From Hyphomicrobium sp. (lineage in GTDB: Bacteria > Pseudomonadota > Alphaproteobacteria > Rhizobiales > Hyphomicrobiaceae), in assembly GCA_019751875.1 (NCBI GenBank), contig JAIEMV010000013.1:248001-312000 (forward strand): 64,000 nt of DNA. Reading direction: 5' to 3'. The position numbers were made by a program, and so were the translations under genes. This document shows, piece by piece, positions 1 through 9,651 of this stretch. The first letter of the stretch is position 1. Each line of letters opens with the position of its first letter. Under the pieces are notes generated by a model. That model ran no database searches, was not told the DNA's origin, and saw only the letters and a program-made list of their open reading frames with translations.

Positions 1-1
1 G

Positions 2-604
2 AAGCTGAAGGGCAAGCGCCTGATCGTGACGCCCGGAGACGGTGTCGATCTCACCACGTTTGCCGTTGCCCCGATGCCGGCGGCGGATATGCCTCTGACC
101 TTCCTAATGATCGCAAATCCCGATGCCCGTGAGGCCATCGAGGCTTATACGGAGGCGGGGCGGGCTCTGACCGGCAGAGGTTTGCCGGTTCGCTGCGTTC
201 TCGCCACCGACCGAGAGGCAGCCCAGGATACGACGCTGCTTACGGTCGAGAGCATCGGGTTCGAAGGCCGGGCGGCTGATCCCGCGGCTCTGCTTGGCAC
301 TGTCCATGTGGCGGTTCATCTTTCGGCGGATGACGGTTCGCCCGCAGCATTGAAGCAAGCGCTTGCGGCTGGCCGGCCGGTCGTGACCCTGGATGTTCCG
401 GGATGCCGCGAGGCGGTCGACGAGCGGGTCAATGGCTGTCTGGTGCCGCCGGGGGATTCGAGTGCGCTGCTGGCGGCGATGGAAAGCTTCGTTAGCCATC
501 GCGACCTTCTTCCCGCGGAATCACGGGCGGCCAGGATCAAGGCCGAGCGGTCTTTCGGTGCGTCCGCGGTGCTCGCTCCGGTGCTGGCAGCCATTGACGG
601 CTGA
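2..604 (+). CDS. Glycosyltransferase, GT-B fold, C-terminal part (gene cut by window start)
   Basis: The reading frame is open from base 2, so the gene begins before the window and only its last 200 residues are visible. They form the nucleotide-sugar-binding half of a GT-B (family GT4-like) glycosyltransferase: a PGDGVDL loop near the start, then the AAGRPVVTLDVPGCREAV block, G-x-LVPPGD, and a closing helix. The acceptor and product cannot be told. One oddity: the region where family members carry the EX7E pair reads DDGSPAALKQ, so the second glutamate is Lys or Gln. Either the pair is degenerate or the enzyme uses other residues. A GTG lies in frame at base 26, but the sequence before it also reads as protein, so I do not treat it as the start. 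Confidence 0.75.
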   Translation, partial: KLKGKRLIVTPGDGVDLTTFAVAPMPAADMPLTFLMIANPDAREAIEAYTEAGRALTGRGLPVRCVLATDREAAQDTTLLTVESIGFEGRAADPAALLGTVHVAVHLSADDGSPAALKQALAAGRPVVTLDVPGCREAVDERVNGCLVPPGDSSALLAAMESFVSHRDLLPAESRAARIKAERSFGASAVLAPVLAAIDG

Positions 605-678
605 CCGCGTTAAGGGATCGCGGGTCTCGATGTGCATCATGGATTGACCCTGTCCTGCGCCTCTTCTATCTGACGAAG

Positions 679-1197
679 ATGGCTAAGCTCCCTATCATAA
701 CCTTGCCCGATCCGATCCTGCGCCAGGCGTCAGCACCCATCGAACGTGTGGACGCTGAGGTTCTGCGATTGGCCGACGATATGCTGGAGACCATGTATGA
801 TGCGCCGGGGATCGGATTGGCCGCGATCCAGGTTGGCGTGCCACGGCGCCTTGTCGTTCTGGATTGTGCGGCTGAGGGTGAGGCGCCCGAGCCGCGCGTG
901 CTGATCAATCCTGAGATTTTGCATCTGGGTGCGCAAACCAAGGTTTATGAGGAAGGATGTCTGTCGATCCCTGATTTCCGGGTCGATATCGAACGGCCCG
1001 CGGACCTGCGATTGAGGTATATCGACCGGGAAGGCAAGCTGCAGGAGCACGACGCCGGCGGATTGCTTGCAACTGCCATACAGCATGAACTCGATCATCT
1101 CGACGGCAAGCTGATCATCGATTTTCTGTCGCGGTTGAAGCGGGACATGGTGGTTCGGAAGTTCAAGAAACTGGCGCGTCAAGACGGGCCTTTGTGA
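679..1197 (+). CDS. def: Peptide deformylase
   Basis: This metalloenzyme removes the formyl group from the N-terminal formylmethionine of new proteins. All three family motifs are present in order: GIGLAAIQVG near residue 45, EGCLSIP near residue 93 (its Cys is a metal ligand), and QHELDHLDG near residue 135 (two His ligands and the catalytic Glu). Length, 172 residues, is normal. The gene is followed 41 bases later by fmt, which adds the same formyl group to initiator tRNA. The def-fmt order is common across bacteria and supports both calls. The ATG at 679 puts MAKLPI directly before the conserved start of the fold. Confidence 0.96.
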   Translation: MAKLPIITLPDPILRQASAPIERVDAEVLRLADDMLETMYDAPGIGLAAIQVGVPRRLVVLDCAAEGEAPEPRVLINPEILHLGAQTKVYEEGCLSIPDFRVDIERPADLRLRYIDREGKLQEHDAGGLLATAIQHELDHLDGKLIIDFLSRLKRDMVVRKFKKLARQDGPL

Positions 1198-1238
1198 CGA
1201 ATAGGCCGCTCTGACGGCGGATCAGCCGGGGGCGCAGC

Positions 1239-2180
1239 ATGCCGCTGAGACTTGTCTTCATGGGAACGCCGGAGTTCTCGGTACCGTGCCTTGATGCCGT
1301 GGTGGCGGCCGGGCACAAGGTCGTCGCCGTTTACTCGCAGCCGCCCCGTCCGGCCGGACGAGGCATGGCGGATCGCAAGTCTCCCGTTCATGCTCGGGCG
1401 GAGGCATTGGGGCTGCCGGTTTTGACTCCCAAAAACCTGAAGGGGGCGGACGAGCAGGCGGCGTTTGCCGCGCACGGGTCCGATGCAGCAATCGTTGTAG
1501 CTTATGGTCTCTTGCTGCCGCGCGCGGTTCTCGATGCACCGAAGCATGGCTGCTTCAACGTGCATGCGTCTGCGCTGCCGCGGTGGCGTGGTGCGGCTCC
1601 CATCCATCGGGCGATCATGGCAGGCGATACTGAGACAGCCGTGATGGTCATGAAGATGGAAGAAGGTCTCGATACCGGTCCCATCGTGGCGACGGAGCGC
1701 GTTTCGATCGGTCCGATGATGACGACGGGCGACCTGCACGATCTTCTCGCCACGGCTGGGGCCAAGTTAATCGTGAATGCGATGGCCGATCTGGCGGCGG
1801 GCCACATCGTCACGGTTCCGCAAGCCTCCGAAGGCGTTGTCTACGCATCGAAGATCGACAAGGCTGAGGCGCGGATCAATTTCAACCGGACTGCGGAACA
1901 GGTGCACAACCAGATACGCGGGCTGTCGCCGTTCCCGGGTGCTTGGTTCGAGGCCGCCGGGCCGACCGGAACGATTGAGCGAATCAAGGTGCTGCGATCG
2001 GAGCCGGCCGTCGGTGACGGATCACCTGGGGCGGTCCTCGACGATAACCTTACTATCGCCTGCTCAACCGGGGCCGTGCGACTCATCGATGTGCAGCGGG
2101 CGGGAAAGCGCCCCATGCAAGCCGCGGAGTTTTTGCGCGGCTTCCCGCTGACAGCCGGTACAACCGTTAAGCAATCGTAA
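1239..2180 (+). CDS. fmt: Methionyl-tRNA formyltransferase
   Basis: Transfers a formyl group from 10-formyltetrahydrofolate to methionyl initiator tRNA. The N-terminal formyltransferase domain starts with [14 protein letters not shown] and holds the signature [18 protein letters not shown] near residue 110, with the catalytic His and a downstream Asp. The smaller C-terminal tRNA-binding domain follows from about residue 205. Length, 313 residues, is typical. It sits in a def-fmt pair. truA follows about 500 bases later, after a small secreted protein and a terminator, so fmt and truA are probably not on one simple transcript. Confidence 0.96.
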   Translation: MPLRLVFMGTPEFSVPCLDAVVAAGHKVVAVYSQPPRPAGRGMADRKSPVHARAEALGLPVLTPKNLKGADEQAAFAAHGSDAAIVVAYGLLLPRAVLDAPKHGCFNVHASALPRWRGAAPIHRAIMAGDTETAVMVMKMEEGLDTGPIVATERVSIGPMMTTGDLHDLLATAGAKLIVNAMADLAAGHIVTVPQASEGVVYASKIDKAEARINFNRTAEQVHNQIRGLSPFPGAWFEAAGPTGTIERIKVLRSEPAVGDGSPGAVLDDNLTIACSTGAVRLIDVQRAGKRPMQAAEFLRGFPLTAGTTVKQS

Positions 2181-2256
2181 AGATCGCGCCCCGAGCGGCT
2201 AACCGATGGCATTAGGATGCCATCGAATGCGTCGTCCGTGGTTCTCGGAGTCTGTC

Positions 2257-2604
2257 ATGTCGTATCGCGTTATTGCTCTCGGTATTGCCGTACTTGTTGG
2301 TGCCGGTTCGTCCGGTGTCTTGGCGCAGTCGTCTACGATCCGGATCGAGCCCCGGCCGGTGTATGGCGCTACGGTGACGATCGAAGAGGGTGTCCGGGTC
2401 TTTCGCCCGCTGCCACCAGACAAATATGTCATCGTCAATCCCAATGGCACGCCCGTGAACCTTGGGATCTCGCAGACGAACGTGACGGAGACACGCCGCT
2501 CTTATTCCAGCAGCGTGAACAATCATCGCTATTTCGGGGCCCCCTGGAACAATGGCTGGGGCTGGTACCGTCCGTGCATCCCGGCCGTCGGCAATAGTTG
2601 CTGA
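2257..2604 (+). CDS. Small secreted protein, unknown function
   Basis: Predicted 115-residue exported protein with no family I recognise. I chose the ATG at 2257 because it gives a clean signal peptide (MSYRVIALG then a hydrophobic stretch, cleavage near VLAQ) and has a CGGAG ribosome-binding sequence 5 bases upstream. An in-frame start at 2206 would put charged residues before the signal. The mature part has short beta-prone stretches, an NPNGTPVN segment and an aromatic, Asn- and Gly-rich tail (WNNGWGWYRP) with two Cys near the C-terminus that could form a disulfide. It is followed by a strong hairpin terminator, so it is probably transcribed alone. Confidence 0.6.
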   Translation: MSYRVIALGIAVLVGAGSSGVLAQSSTIRIEPRPVYGATVTIEEGVRVFRPLPPDKYVIVNPNGTPVNLGISQTNVTETRRSYSSSVNNHRYFGAPWNNGWGWYRPCIPAVGNSC

Positions 2605-2641
2605 CCACTCGGCTTGAGGAAGGCATGGAACGTGGCATAAG

Positions 2642-2668
2642 AGGGCACCGCAACAGTGGCGGTGCCCT
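2642..2668 (+). terminator. Rho-independent terminator after the small secreted protein
   Basis: The arms 2642-2651 (agggcaccgc) and 2659-2668 (gcggtgccct) pair perfectly over 10 bases around a 7-base loop and are followed by a T-rich tract (ttcctttc). It lies 37 bases after the stop at 2604 and ends 24 bases before truA. Confidence 0.8.
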
Positions 2669-2692
2669 TTCCTTTCACCGACGCCCCAGCAG

Positions 2693-3442
2693 ATGCCCCG
2701 ATATAAACTCGTCATCGAATATGACGGCACGCCGTTCGTCGGCTGGCAAATCCAGTCAGAAGGGTTGTCCGTGCAGGGCGCATTGCAGGAGGCAATCTTT
2801 CGCTTTTCCGGTGAACGCGTAAAGGTGAGGGGTGCAGGGCGGACGGACTCGGGCGTGCATGCGCTGGGGCAAGTTGCGCACGTCGATCTTACCCGTGAAT
2901 GGCCGGCAGGGCGTGTGCAGGACGCGATCAACTACCATCTAAGACCAGCGCCGTGCGCTGTGCTCAACTGCTCTGCCGTGGCGTCAACGTTCGATGCTCG
3001 GTTCAGTGCTGTGGCGCGGCACTACGTTTACCGGATACTCACGCGCCGGGCGCCGCCTGTCCTTCATCGTGACCGCGTTTGGTGGTTGCCACACGGTCTC
3101 GATACGAACGCGATGCAAGAGGCGGCGATGCACCTCGTAGGCAGCCACGATTTCACGACCTTCCGTGCCACGCAGTGTCAGGCAGAATCTCCGGTGCGCA
3201 CGCTGGACCGCCTTGACGTAGTGCGCGAGGGCGCGGAAATCGTGATCCGAACCTCCGCGCGCTCCTTCCTTCATAACCAGGTGCGGTCGATGGTGGGTAC
3301 TCTCAAATTGGTCGGTGAGGGCAGGTGGCAGCCTGACGGAGTGGCGGACGCCTTGGCTGCACGGGATCGGAAGCGATGCGGAACGGTGGCGCCGGCATGT
3401 GGACTTTACCTCGATCGGGTCGATTATCCCGAAGTCATCTGA
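2693..3442 (+). CDS. truA: tRNA pseudouridine(38-40) synthase TruA
   Basis: Makes pseudouridine at positions 38 to 40 in the tRNA anticodon arm. The protein opens with the family motif [19 protein letters not shown], has the catalytic Asp in [12 protein letters not shown] near residue 52, and the conserved [15 protein letters not shown] block near residue 190. Length, 249 residues, is normal. It lies just past the terminator at 2642-2668 and its stop is 12 bases from the convergent sbcC stop. The start ATG is fixed by the position of the conserved first strand. Confidence 0.96.
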   Translation: MPRYKLVIEYDGTPFVGWQIQSEGLSVQGALQEAIFRFSGERVKVRGAGRTDSGVHALGQVAHVDLTREWPAGRVQDAINYHLRPAPCAVLNCSAVASTFDARFSAVARHYVYRILTRRAPPVLHRDRVWWLPHGLDTNAMQEAAMHLVGSHDFTTFRATQCQAESPVRTLDRLDVVREGAEIVIRTSARSFLHNQVRSMVGTLKLVGEGRWQPDGVADALAARDRKRCGTVAPACGLYLDRVDYPEVI

Positions 3443-3454
3443 GATCAGGTGAGA

Positions 3455-6400
3455 TCAGGTGCGGACTTCGATGTGACTTCCGGCGGGCGTCTTGGTGATG
3501 AAGAAACCGTTCGGGATCGCCTGCTGCACGAGTGGAACGTGCGAGATCAGCCCGACGGAGCGTGACGCGCCGACGATGTCCTGCAAAGTCTGAAGGACAG
3601 TTTCGAGAGTGCCGCTGTCGCCATCGCTGTCGAGGCTGCCGAAACCTTCATCAATGAAAATGGTATCCAGGCGTACGTTCCCGTGGGCGCTCTCGACGAT
3701 GTCGGAAAGACCCAGAGCAAGGGCGAGGGCCGCGATGAACGTCTCGCCGCCCGAGAGGGTCGACGTTGGTCGCTGACGGCCAGTGTAGGTGTCTTCGACC
3801 GCGATCCCAAGGCCGCGGCGGGCGTTGCCTCGGCCTTCTGTTTCGCGAACAAGACTGTAGCGCGTGCGCGTCATGGGGGCGAGGCGAAGGTTGGCTGCTT
3901 CGAGTACGCGGTCGAACAAGGTAGAGATCGCAAAGGTCTCAAGGTCGATGCGGTGATAGGTGCGTCCGGTGAAGGCTTCGGCAAGTTCGCGCAGCGGAGC
4001 CGTTTCCTTTTCCAATGCGTCGAGACGGCGACCTTCGGCTACCAGATCGCGCTGCAGCTTCTGGAGTTGTGTCAGGCGCGCCAAAGCCGTTGTTGCGGCG
4101 GCTTGAGCCGCATCAAATGCCATGGAAGCAGCGTCGCGCGTGGCGGCCAGGCTATCGAGATCAGGCCTTTGCAGTTGGGCGATGGCTTTTGCGGTCCGCT
4201 GAACGTGACTTTCTGCAGCAGCACTTTGCGCGGCATGTTGACGGATCCGCTCTTCCATTGCTTGAATGGCCGGCACGTCGGCCTTGCGCATTTCGTAGGC
4301 TTCGGCCGTCAGCCCATGCTCCGCCAGGCGCGCTGCGAACTGAGATTCTCTACGCGCCAGATGGTCAGCAAGTCGGTTGACTTCGTCGGCCAAGGTCTCC
4401 ATTGCAGCTTCCGCCGCGGCGACAGCTTCGGCTGCTTGGCGATCTGCGGCCATTGCCAATTCATGATCGCGGATGAACGCGTTGATTGTCGCTTCCAGTG
4501 CATTGATCGCTCTGGTGAGCGTCGCGGCTTCACGCAAGTCCGGTGGAACGGCATCGAGCGCATCTGCGACGGATTGTTCGGCCGCCGCGGCCGTTCTCTG
4601 CGCTTCAAGTTCGGACTGGCGAGCGTGATCGAGTGCGGCGGACGCGGCCCTCAATTTGTCATCCAATTCTTGAAGTTCGGCCTGCAACGCCACGAGATCG
4701 GACGGCGGTCGCAAACCCTTAATTTGATCGTTCACGCGTTGCAGTTCAGCTGCCAGGTCTGTGGCAGCGCGAGGTGGTGGCGCGAGGCTTTGCCGAACTG
4801 CGGTACAGGCGGCAAGGGCCTGTTGCGCGACTTCGACTCGCATGCGTGCGGCGGCGGCAGCGTTACGAGCTTGGTCGTGGCGAGCTTTTGCGTCGGCATA
4901 CTCTGCGTCCAGGTGATCGATGCCGGCGGTGCCGCGGGCCGGTGCCGGATGATCGTGCGATCCGCAAACAGGACACGGCTCTCCAGACGCAAGATGAGCA
5001 GCGAGGTGCGCTGCATGGTCTTGAAGCAAAGCCTTTTCGAGCTCCGCGTGAACCTCACCTGCCTGTTGGAACTGCAGCTCTGCTTTGTCAAAGTCCGCAC
5101 AGCTGTTGCTCAGAGCGTCTTGGGCGTGGCGCATTTTTTGTACAGCGTCATCAAACGCTTTTGCGTCGCTGTAGAGCGTGCGCAGGTTAGCAGCGGTTTC
5201 ATTCAACTGCGCGCGCGTCAGATGGGCGGATTGGGCGGCTTGAAAGAATTCGGTTGCTGCAACTTTGTTGCTCGCGAGCGCGTCGCTTGCCGCTTTGGCC
5301 TCTGTGGTCAAGGCAGTTCGTTCAAGTGCTGTCCGTTTTGCTGCATCCGCTGCCGCTTTCAAAGCCTGAGTTGCTTCGAGCTTGGTCTGGTAGATGCGGA
5401 AGGTATGCAGGGTGGACTTCTGTTTCTCGATTTCGGGCGATCGTTGGAGGAGAGACGCGAGCGAGGATCGGGCAGTAATTGCCTGCGCTTCATTAGCTTT
5501 CAGTCGGTCGAGGGCCTGCGTCTGGCGGGCGGAAGCGTCGCGCCAGTCGCGATAGGCGTTGTCGCGCGCGGAAGCGGCATCTACCAGAGACGCGACGACG
5601 CGGGCAAGCTTCAATCGACTTTCGGTCGCGGCGATTTCGTTGCGCGTGGAGTGGATGCGTGCGAGTTCGGCTTCCGCTTCTAAGTGCTCGCGAAAACGAG
5701 CGTCGGTTTGTGCGGCGGCTTGGAAAGCTGCTACGGCAGCGTCCCACTCGGACTTTGCTTTTGCCGCAGCGTCGCGCAGATCGTGATGGCGATGCTCCGC
5801 TTCTGCGATGCCTTCGCTCAGTTGTTCCATGGTGGTGAAGTTTTCAGCGGTGAGGCGCGCGGTGCAGCCTGTCCGCGCTGCGGCGACTTCCTTTTCCGCT
5901 GCATCGGATCTTGATTTGACGGCATCTGCGAGCCGGCGGTAGAGCGAGACGTCAAAGAGATCGCGCAGAATCTTGACTCGTTCTTGAGTGTCGGCACTGA
6001 GGAAGGCCTCGAAGCGGCCTTGCGGCAAGAGGACGATCTGACGAAACTGGGCTGGTCCGTAACCGAGGATTTTTTTTATGGCCTCGTTGACGAGCGTGAC
6101 TTTGTTTTCTGCAACGATCTTGCCCGGATTACCGTCACTCACCTTGCCGAGATCAAGATCTGTGACGTCGAACAACCAAGCCTTGTGGCCTTCGCTGGTT
6201 TCGCCGCCGCCGCGTTTTGCGGGCCTCGTCTGCTCAGGCTGACGGACGATACGATACGTGCGACCGCCGGCCTCAAAGATCAACTCGACTAGGGTGCGGA
6301 GGCTCGCGTCGGCGTGGTCGGAGCGCAGGCTCGTGGCGTGCTGCTCGGAGCGAGCGGCTTCTCCAAAGAGCGCGAACGTCATGGCGCTGAAAACCGTCGA

Positions 6401-6523
6401 TTTGCCTGAGCCGGTCGCTCCGTAAATTCCGAACAAGCCACTGTCGAGGACGGTACGAAAATCGACGGTCTGACGACCTGCGTATGGTCCGATGGCCTGC
6501 AGGGTCAGGATCAGCGGCTTCAT
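3455..6523 (-). CDS. sbcC: Nuclease SbcCD, ATPase subunit SbcC (Rad50-like)
   Basis: ATP-driven subunit of the SbcCD nuclease, which opens hairpins and processes DNA ends and stalled forks. Of its 1022 residues, the N-terminus carries Walker A (GATGSGKST, residues 35-43). A long Ala/Glu/Arg-rich coiled coil fills the middle, with the zinc-hook motif CPVC at about residue 515. The C-terminus has the ABC signature (TLSGGETFIAALALALGLSD) and Walker B with DEGFGSLD. The gene overlaps the end of sbcD by 4 bases, so the two are translationally coupled. A 666-codon open frame on the opposite strand (3683-5683) is a compositional shadow of the coiled coil. Confidence 0.96.
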   Translation of the reverse strand: MKPLILTLQAIGPYAGRQTVDFRTVLDSGLFGIYGATGSGKSTVFSAMTFALFGEAARSEQHATSLRSDHADASLRTLVELIFEAGGRTYRIVRQPEQTRPAKRGGGETSEGHKAWLFDVTDLDLGKVSDGNPGKIVAENKVTLVNEAIKKILGYGPAQFRQIVLLPQGRFEAFLSADTQERVKILRDLFDVSLYRRLADAVKSRSDAAEKEVAAARTGCTARLTAENFTTMEQLSEGIAEAEHRHHDLRDAAAKAKSEWDAAVAAFQAAAQTDARFREHLEAEAELARIHSTRNEIAATESRLKLARVVASLVDAASARDNAYRDWRDASARQTQALDRLKANEAQAITARSSLASLLQRSPEIEKQKSTLHTFRIYQTKLEATQALKAAADAAKRTALERTALTTEAKAASDALASNKVAATEFFQAAQSAHLTRAQLNETAANLRTLYSDAKAFDDAVQKMRHAQDALSNSCADFDKAELQFQQAGEVHAELEKALLQDHAAHLAAHLASGEPCPVCGSHDHPAPARGTAGIDHLDAEYADAKARHDQARNAAAAARMRVEVAQQALAACTAVRQSLAPPPRAATDLAAELQRVNDQIKGLRPPSDLVALQAELQELDDKLRAASAALDHARQSELEAQRTAAAAEQSVADALDAVPPDLREAATLTRAINALEATINAFIRDHELAMAADRQAAEAVAAAEAAMETLADEVNRLADHLARRESQFAARLAEHGLTAEAYEMRKADVPAIQAMEERIRQHAAQSAAAESHVQRTAKAIAQLQRPDLDSLAATRDAASMAFDAAQAAATTALARLTQLQKLQRDLVAEGRRLDALEKETAPLRELAEAFTGRTYHRIDLETFAISTLFDRVLEAANLRLAPMTRTRYSLVRETEGRGNARRGLGIAVEDTYTGRQRPTSTLSGGETFIAALALALGLSDIVESAHGNVRLDTIFIDEGFGSLDSDGDSGTLETVLQTLQDIVGASRSVGLISHVPLVQQAIPNGFFITKTPAGSHIEVRT

Positions 6524-7668
6524 TCGGCAGCATCCTCGCGGCTCGCCAGTTGCGCGATGGTGTCTGCGACGATGTAGGCTTCCTTGTCATTCAGCGGTGT
6601 GCCGCGCATGACCTGCATGAACTGTGAGACAACGGTTTTGGGCTCGTCAAGTGCGGTCGTTGATGGATGACCGCCGGCGGTCTGGCGCGCAACGAGTTCC
6701 CGGGCATAGGTTAGGCCGCACGCAAAGGGGAAACGCTCGCGGATACGTTTCATCGGGTCGATGAGGCGGCCGTCGTCTGTGAGGATCGCTTTGATGAAAT
6801 CCTCTGAAGGAGGCAACTTCAGCAGGTCTTCCAGCGTGCCGCGTATCGTACGGACGCTGCGCAGCGGTCGAAATGGGATGAGTTCAACGGTGGCATTCCC
6901 AGTGGTGTCGATGTCGACGATGGCCATCGACTTTTGATTGCCCTCTTCGTCAAAGCCAAAGGCCAAGGGCGCGCCGGAATAGCGGATGTGTGCAGCGCCT
7001 GCGGTTTGCGGCCGGTGGATGTGGCCAAGGGCAACATAGTGAGCGCCGGAGAAGAGTTCGGCTGGAACGGTCTCGATGCCACCCGCAATGCGGGTCAATG
7101 GTCGCTCGGTTTCGCTGACAGTTGCGCCTGTAACGAAGGCGTGAGCCACGATGATCCAGCGCGCGCCCGGGGGAATGTGTGGACGTGCCGCGGCGATCTG
7201 GGCCCGCATGACGTCAGCAGGGCACTTTATGTCGGCGTCGGCAAAGCATTCGCGGGCGGCGTATTCGTAACCAAACGGCAGAGCCGAGACTGCAACCGGA
7301 CCATGGATGTCGTGAAGTAGCAGCGGCTTTTCGGCTGAACTGAGGGGGCCGCGGACCAGGGTGCGGCGGCGATCGGCCAGCATGGCCATGGCGCCGATAC
7401 GATCCGCACTGTCGTGATTCCCCGCGATCAGGATGATAGCGCAGGATGTGGTCGCGATTAGGCTCTCGATAAAGCGGTTGAACAACCGAACCGCGCTTTC
7501 CGGCGGAGCGGCACGGTCAAAAATATCGCCTGCGATGATAAGTGCGTCAGGGTGAACCTTCTGCACTGCCGCGAACACTTGGTCGAGCACCGCCGCTTGG
7601 TCGTGATCCAGCGAATGGCCTTCGAACTGGCGTCCAAGATGCCAATCGGCTGTATGCAGAATTCTCAT
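6520..7668 (-). CDS. sbcD: Nuclease SbcCD, exonuclease subunit SbcD (Mre11-like)
   Basis: Metallophosphoesterase subunit that cuts DNA in the SbcCD complex. Metal-binding motifs are clear: ILHTADWHLG at residues 3-12, GDIFDRAAPP near residue 47, GNHDSADR near residue 83, AHAFVTGA near residue 176 and LGHIHRPQ near residue 214. The 382-residue length fits. It is the first gene of the sbcD-sbcC pair. Upstream lies 228 bases without a gene that presumably holds the promoter, though I could not pick out a clear -35/-10 pair. Confidence 0.95.
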   Translation of the reverse strand: MRILHTADWHLGRQFEGHSLDHDQAAVLDQVFAAVQKVHPDALIIAGDIFDRAAPPESAVRLFNRFIESLIATTSCAIILIAGNHDSADRIGAMAMLADRRRTLVRGPLSSAEKPLLLHDIHGPVAVSALPFGYEYAARECFADADIKCPADVMRAQIAAARPHIPPGARWIIVAHAFVTGATVSETERPLTRIAGGIETVPAELFSGAHYVALGHIHRPQTAGAAHIRYSGAPLAFGFDEEGNQKSMAIVDIDTTGNATVELIPFRPLRSVRTIRGTLEDLLKLPPSEDFIKAILTDDGRLIDPMKRIRERFPFACGLTYARELVARQTAGGHPSTTALDEPKTVVSQFMQVMRGTPLNDKEAYIVADTIAQLASREDAAE

Positions 7669-7848
7669 AAACCCCGCCCCCCGGCCATGTGCCGTTCTAC
7701 ACTGGGGGTATCACCGTAAGCGAGGGCGGGCGCGCGAGTTATCCAAAATGAAAATGACGCAAATCAATGTGGCCACAACGTTGCAGTCGCTGCCTGTCTC
7801 TTGAGAGGGAAGCGGCGGCCATGATCGGCGCTAAGCGTTTGTTCGTAG

Positions 7849-7876
7849 CGTGGCGATCACTGTCGCGATCGCCACG
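7849..7876. repeat. 10-base inverted repeat in the sbcD-7897 gap
   Basis: The arms 7849-7858 (cgtggcgatc) and 7867-7876 (gatcgccacg) pair perfectly around an 8-base loop. It lies 20 bases past the stop of the minus-strand gene ending at 7897, so it could terminate that transcript, but no T run follows. The rest of the 7669-7896 gap shows nothing I can name. Confidence 0.4.
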
Positions 7877-7896
7877 TGTGTTCAAGACCATCTCGT

Positions 7897-8286
7897 CTAG
7901 GAGACTGTCTCGAATGCCCGCGTCTCGGTGGGGCGTGCGTCGCCCGCATCGGGCCCGGTCAGAGCATCGATGAGGCTTGCTTCAACGCCGGGCCCCAGCA
8001 TCTGCAGTGAGACTTCCTTGCCATTCTCGAACCGGATGCCATCTCGATAAGGACCCGGCTCCAGGCGGACGAAAGTGACAGTTGCTTCGTCCTTGTCGAA
8101 CAAGCAGCGGAGATGTGGTGGCACCTTCGCTAACTTCAAGGTTGTGTCGCACGACATGCAGATGGCCGTCGCCGGATCTCCCGGGGCTATGAAGCCCACG
8201 CTTCCACTTGGGAAGCGGTATGTCGTGTAACGTTCTTCGGTTCGTGCGGGCCGGCTCCGGTACATCTCAAGTGAGTAATCACACAT
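7897..8286 (-). CDS. Conserved hypothetical protein with a CxxC motif
   Basis: Predicted 129-residue cytoplasmic protein starting MCDYSLEMYRSRPA, a beginning I associate with a family of uncharacterised alphaproteobacterial proteins. I know no function for it. The ATG at 8286 is chosen because AGGAGG sits 7 bases upstream; an in-frame start at 8328 lacks this. The middle has a CMSCD pair plus C at LRCLF, which could bind a metal or form a disulfide. The rest is a likely beta-rich fold with no signal peptide or membrane segment. A weak GGAAC-N17-AGTT sequence at 8365-8390 on this strand might be a stress promoter, but its match is poor and it lies 78 bases from the start. Confidence 0.6.
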   Translation of the reverse strand: MCDYSLEMYRSRPARTEERYTTYRFPSGSVGFIAPGDPATAICMSCDTTLKLAKVPPHLRCLFDKDEATVTFVRLEPGPYRDGIRFENGKEVSLQMLGPGVEASLIDALTGPDAGDARPTETRAFETVS

Positions 8287-8460
8287 GCGCAGCCTCCTTT
8301 TACTGTGCTTGATCGAGGGGCCTCCCACCTGTGCGGGTTGAAAGCTGTTCCTCGAGGACCTGAGAACTTCGTGTCCGCGTGAGTTGTTCCCACCCGAGCG
8401 AGAACCGGCGATATTCTTTCACAAGCTCGGCTCATCCACTTGAAGTGAACGGTAAACAAA

Positions 8461-9651
8461 TTGAGATGGGCCTCGGCAGATCGGACTCGGCTAGCCGATA
8501 AAGCTCTGACCTCTGCAAACGGTCCATCAAACCCGCATCCAAAGCTAATTGCTGTGCGTTATGATGGCATCGCAACTCCCGACCATCCGAGGCTGGCTCT
8601 GTCCAATACGTTCCACGCAACAGCAGATTTCGCTGCCAATATGGTCCGCCTTGGCTGGTACACAGCTATGGGCCTCCTGGCCGACCGCGCTGCTCGGCAA
8701 GCTGGATATCGGCCGGTGTCACGGCCGGCCGACCGCCCTGTGCCCGATCGCGACACTGTGATGGCCGATATTATTGATCTGTTCAGGCGCGATGCTGAGC
8801 TGGTCCGGAGCGGCGTTGCTGCCCTGGGCGGTGAACCCGCCGGCGGACTCCGAGACCACTTCGGCCGACTGCGCGCGATGCTGGACGACATTCCGTCAAC
8901 GATAGAGCGGCAGACGGCGCGGCGCGTCGACACCGCCAGCACGAGTCTCGACACCTCAGGGTTGCCGAATTATTTCACGCAAGACTTCCACTTTCAAACG
9001 GGAGGCTATCTGTCGGATCAGTCTGCCCGGCTGTACGATGTTCAAGTCGAGACGCTGTTTCGCGGTTCCGCATTTGCGATGCGACGGCAGGCTCTAGCGC
9101 CGATCGCCGACTTTATGCGTGGCCGTGATCAGCGCGATGTTCGCCTGCTTGATGTCGCGTGCGGCACCGGGCGGTTTCTTCGTGAAGTCCGACGTGCGTA
9201 TCCCGCGATGCAACTTGCCGGACTTGATCTCTCGCGGCCGTACCTCAGCGAAGCGGAACTCCATCTCAGTAATCTGCGCGGAGTGCAATGGATCGAGGGC
9301 AATGCTGAAGCGGTCCCGTTGGCGGATGCGAGCCAAGACATTGTTACCAGCATCTACCTCTTTCATGAACTGCCGCCGGATGTGCGCCGTACAGTTGCCG
9401 CAGAGATTGCTCGATTGCTGAAGCCGGGTGGCCTCTTCGTTTTCATCGATAGCCTTCAACGCGGCGATCGGTCAGGCGGTTGGGATGGTTTTCTAGACGG
9501 TTTTCCCGAACGCTTCCATGAACCCTATTTCCGGCACTATACGATCGATGATCTCGACAATGCCTTCACAGCAGCTGGCCTTCACGCCGTCGCCACCTGG
9601 CCTGCTTTTCTCTCGAAGGTCATGGTCCGCCGGAAGCAGATGAACGCTTGA
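8461..9651 (+). CDS. Class I SAM-dependent methyltransferase
   Basis: Predicted S-adenosylmethionine methyltransferase. The C-terminal half has the Rossmann motif I LLDVACGTGRFL near residue 230, an acidic residue after the next strand (LAGLDLSRPYL), motif II-like SQDIVTSIYLFHELP near residue 295, and LLKPGGLFVFID. The N-terminal 180 residues are a separate region, partly helical, seen in longer methyltransferases of unknown substrate. The start is uncertain: the longest frame begins with TTG at 8461, no good ribosome-binding site is visible, and a GTG at 8551 is an alternative. The gene abuts the convergent response-regulator gene with no gap. The target could be a lipid, quinone or small metabolite. 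Confidence 0.8.
   Translation: MRWASADRTRLADKALTSANGPSNPHPKLIAVRYDGIATPDHPRLALSNTFHATADFAANMVRLGWYTAMGLLADRAARQAGYRPVSRPADRPVPDRDTVMADIIDLFRRDAELVRSGVAALGGEPAGGLRDHFGRLRAMLDDIPSTIERQTARRVDTASTSLDTSGLPNYFTQDFHFQTGGYLSDQSARLYDVQVETLFRGSAFAMRRQALAPIADFMRGRDQRDVRLLDVACGTGRFLREVRRAYPAMQLAGLDLSRPYLSEAELHLSNLRGVQWIEGNAEAVPLADASQDIVTSIYLFHELPPDVRRTVAAEIARLLKPGGLFVFIDSLQRGDRSGGWDGFLDGFPERFHEPYFRHYTIDDLDNAFTAAGLHAVATWPAFLSKVMVRRKQMNA

Noticed and set aside
3683-5683. A 666-codon open frame opposite sbcC
   Set aside because: It lies wholly inside the coiled-coil part of a clear sbcC gene, has no ribosome-binding site and no recognisable domain; GC-rich codon use makes the opposite strand open.
8365-8390. 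GGAAC-N17-AGTT before the 7897-8286 gene
   Set aside because: One mismatch, long distance to the start and no neighbouring stress genes; kept only as a remark.
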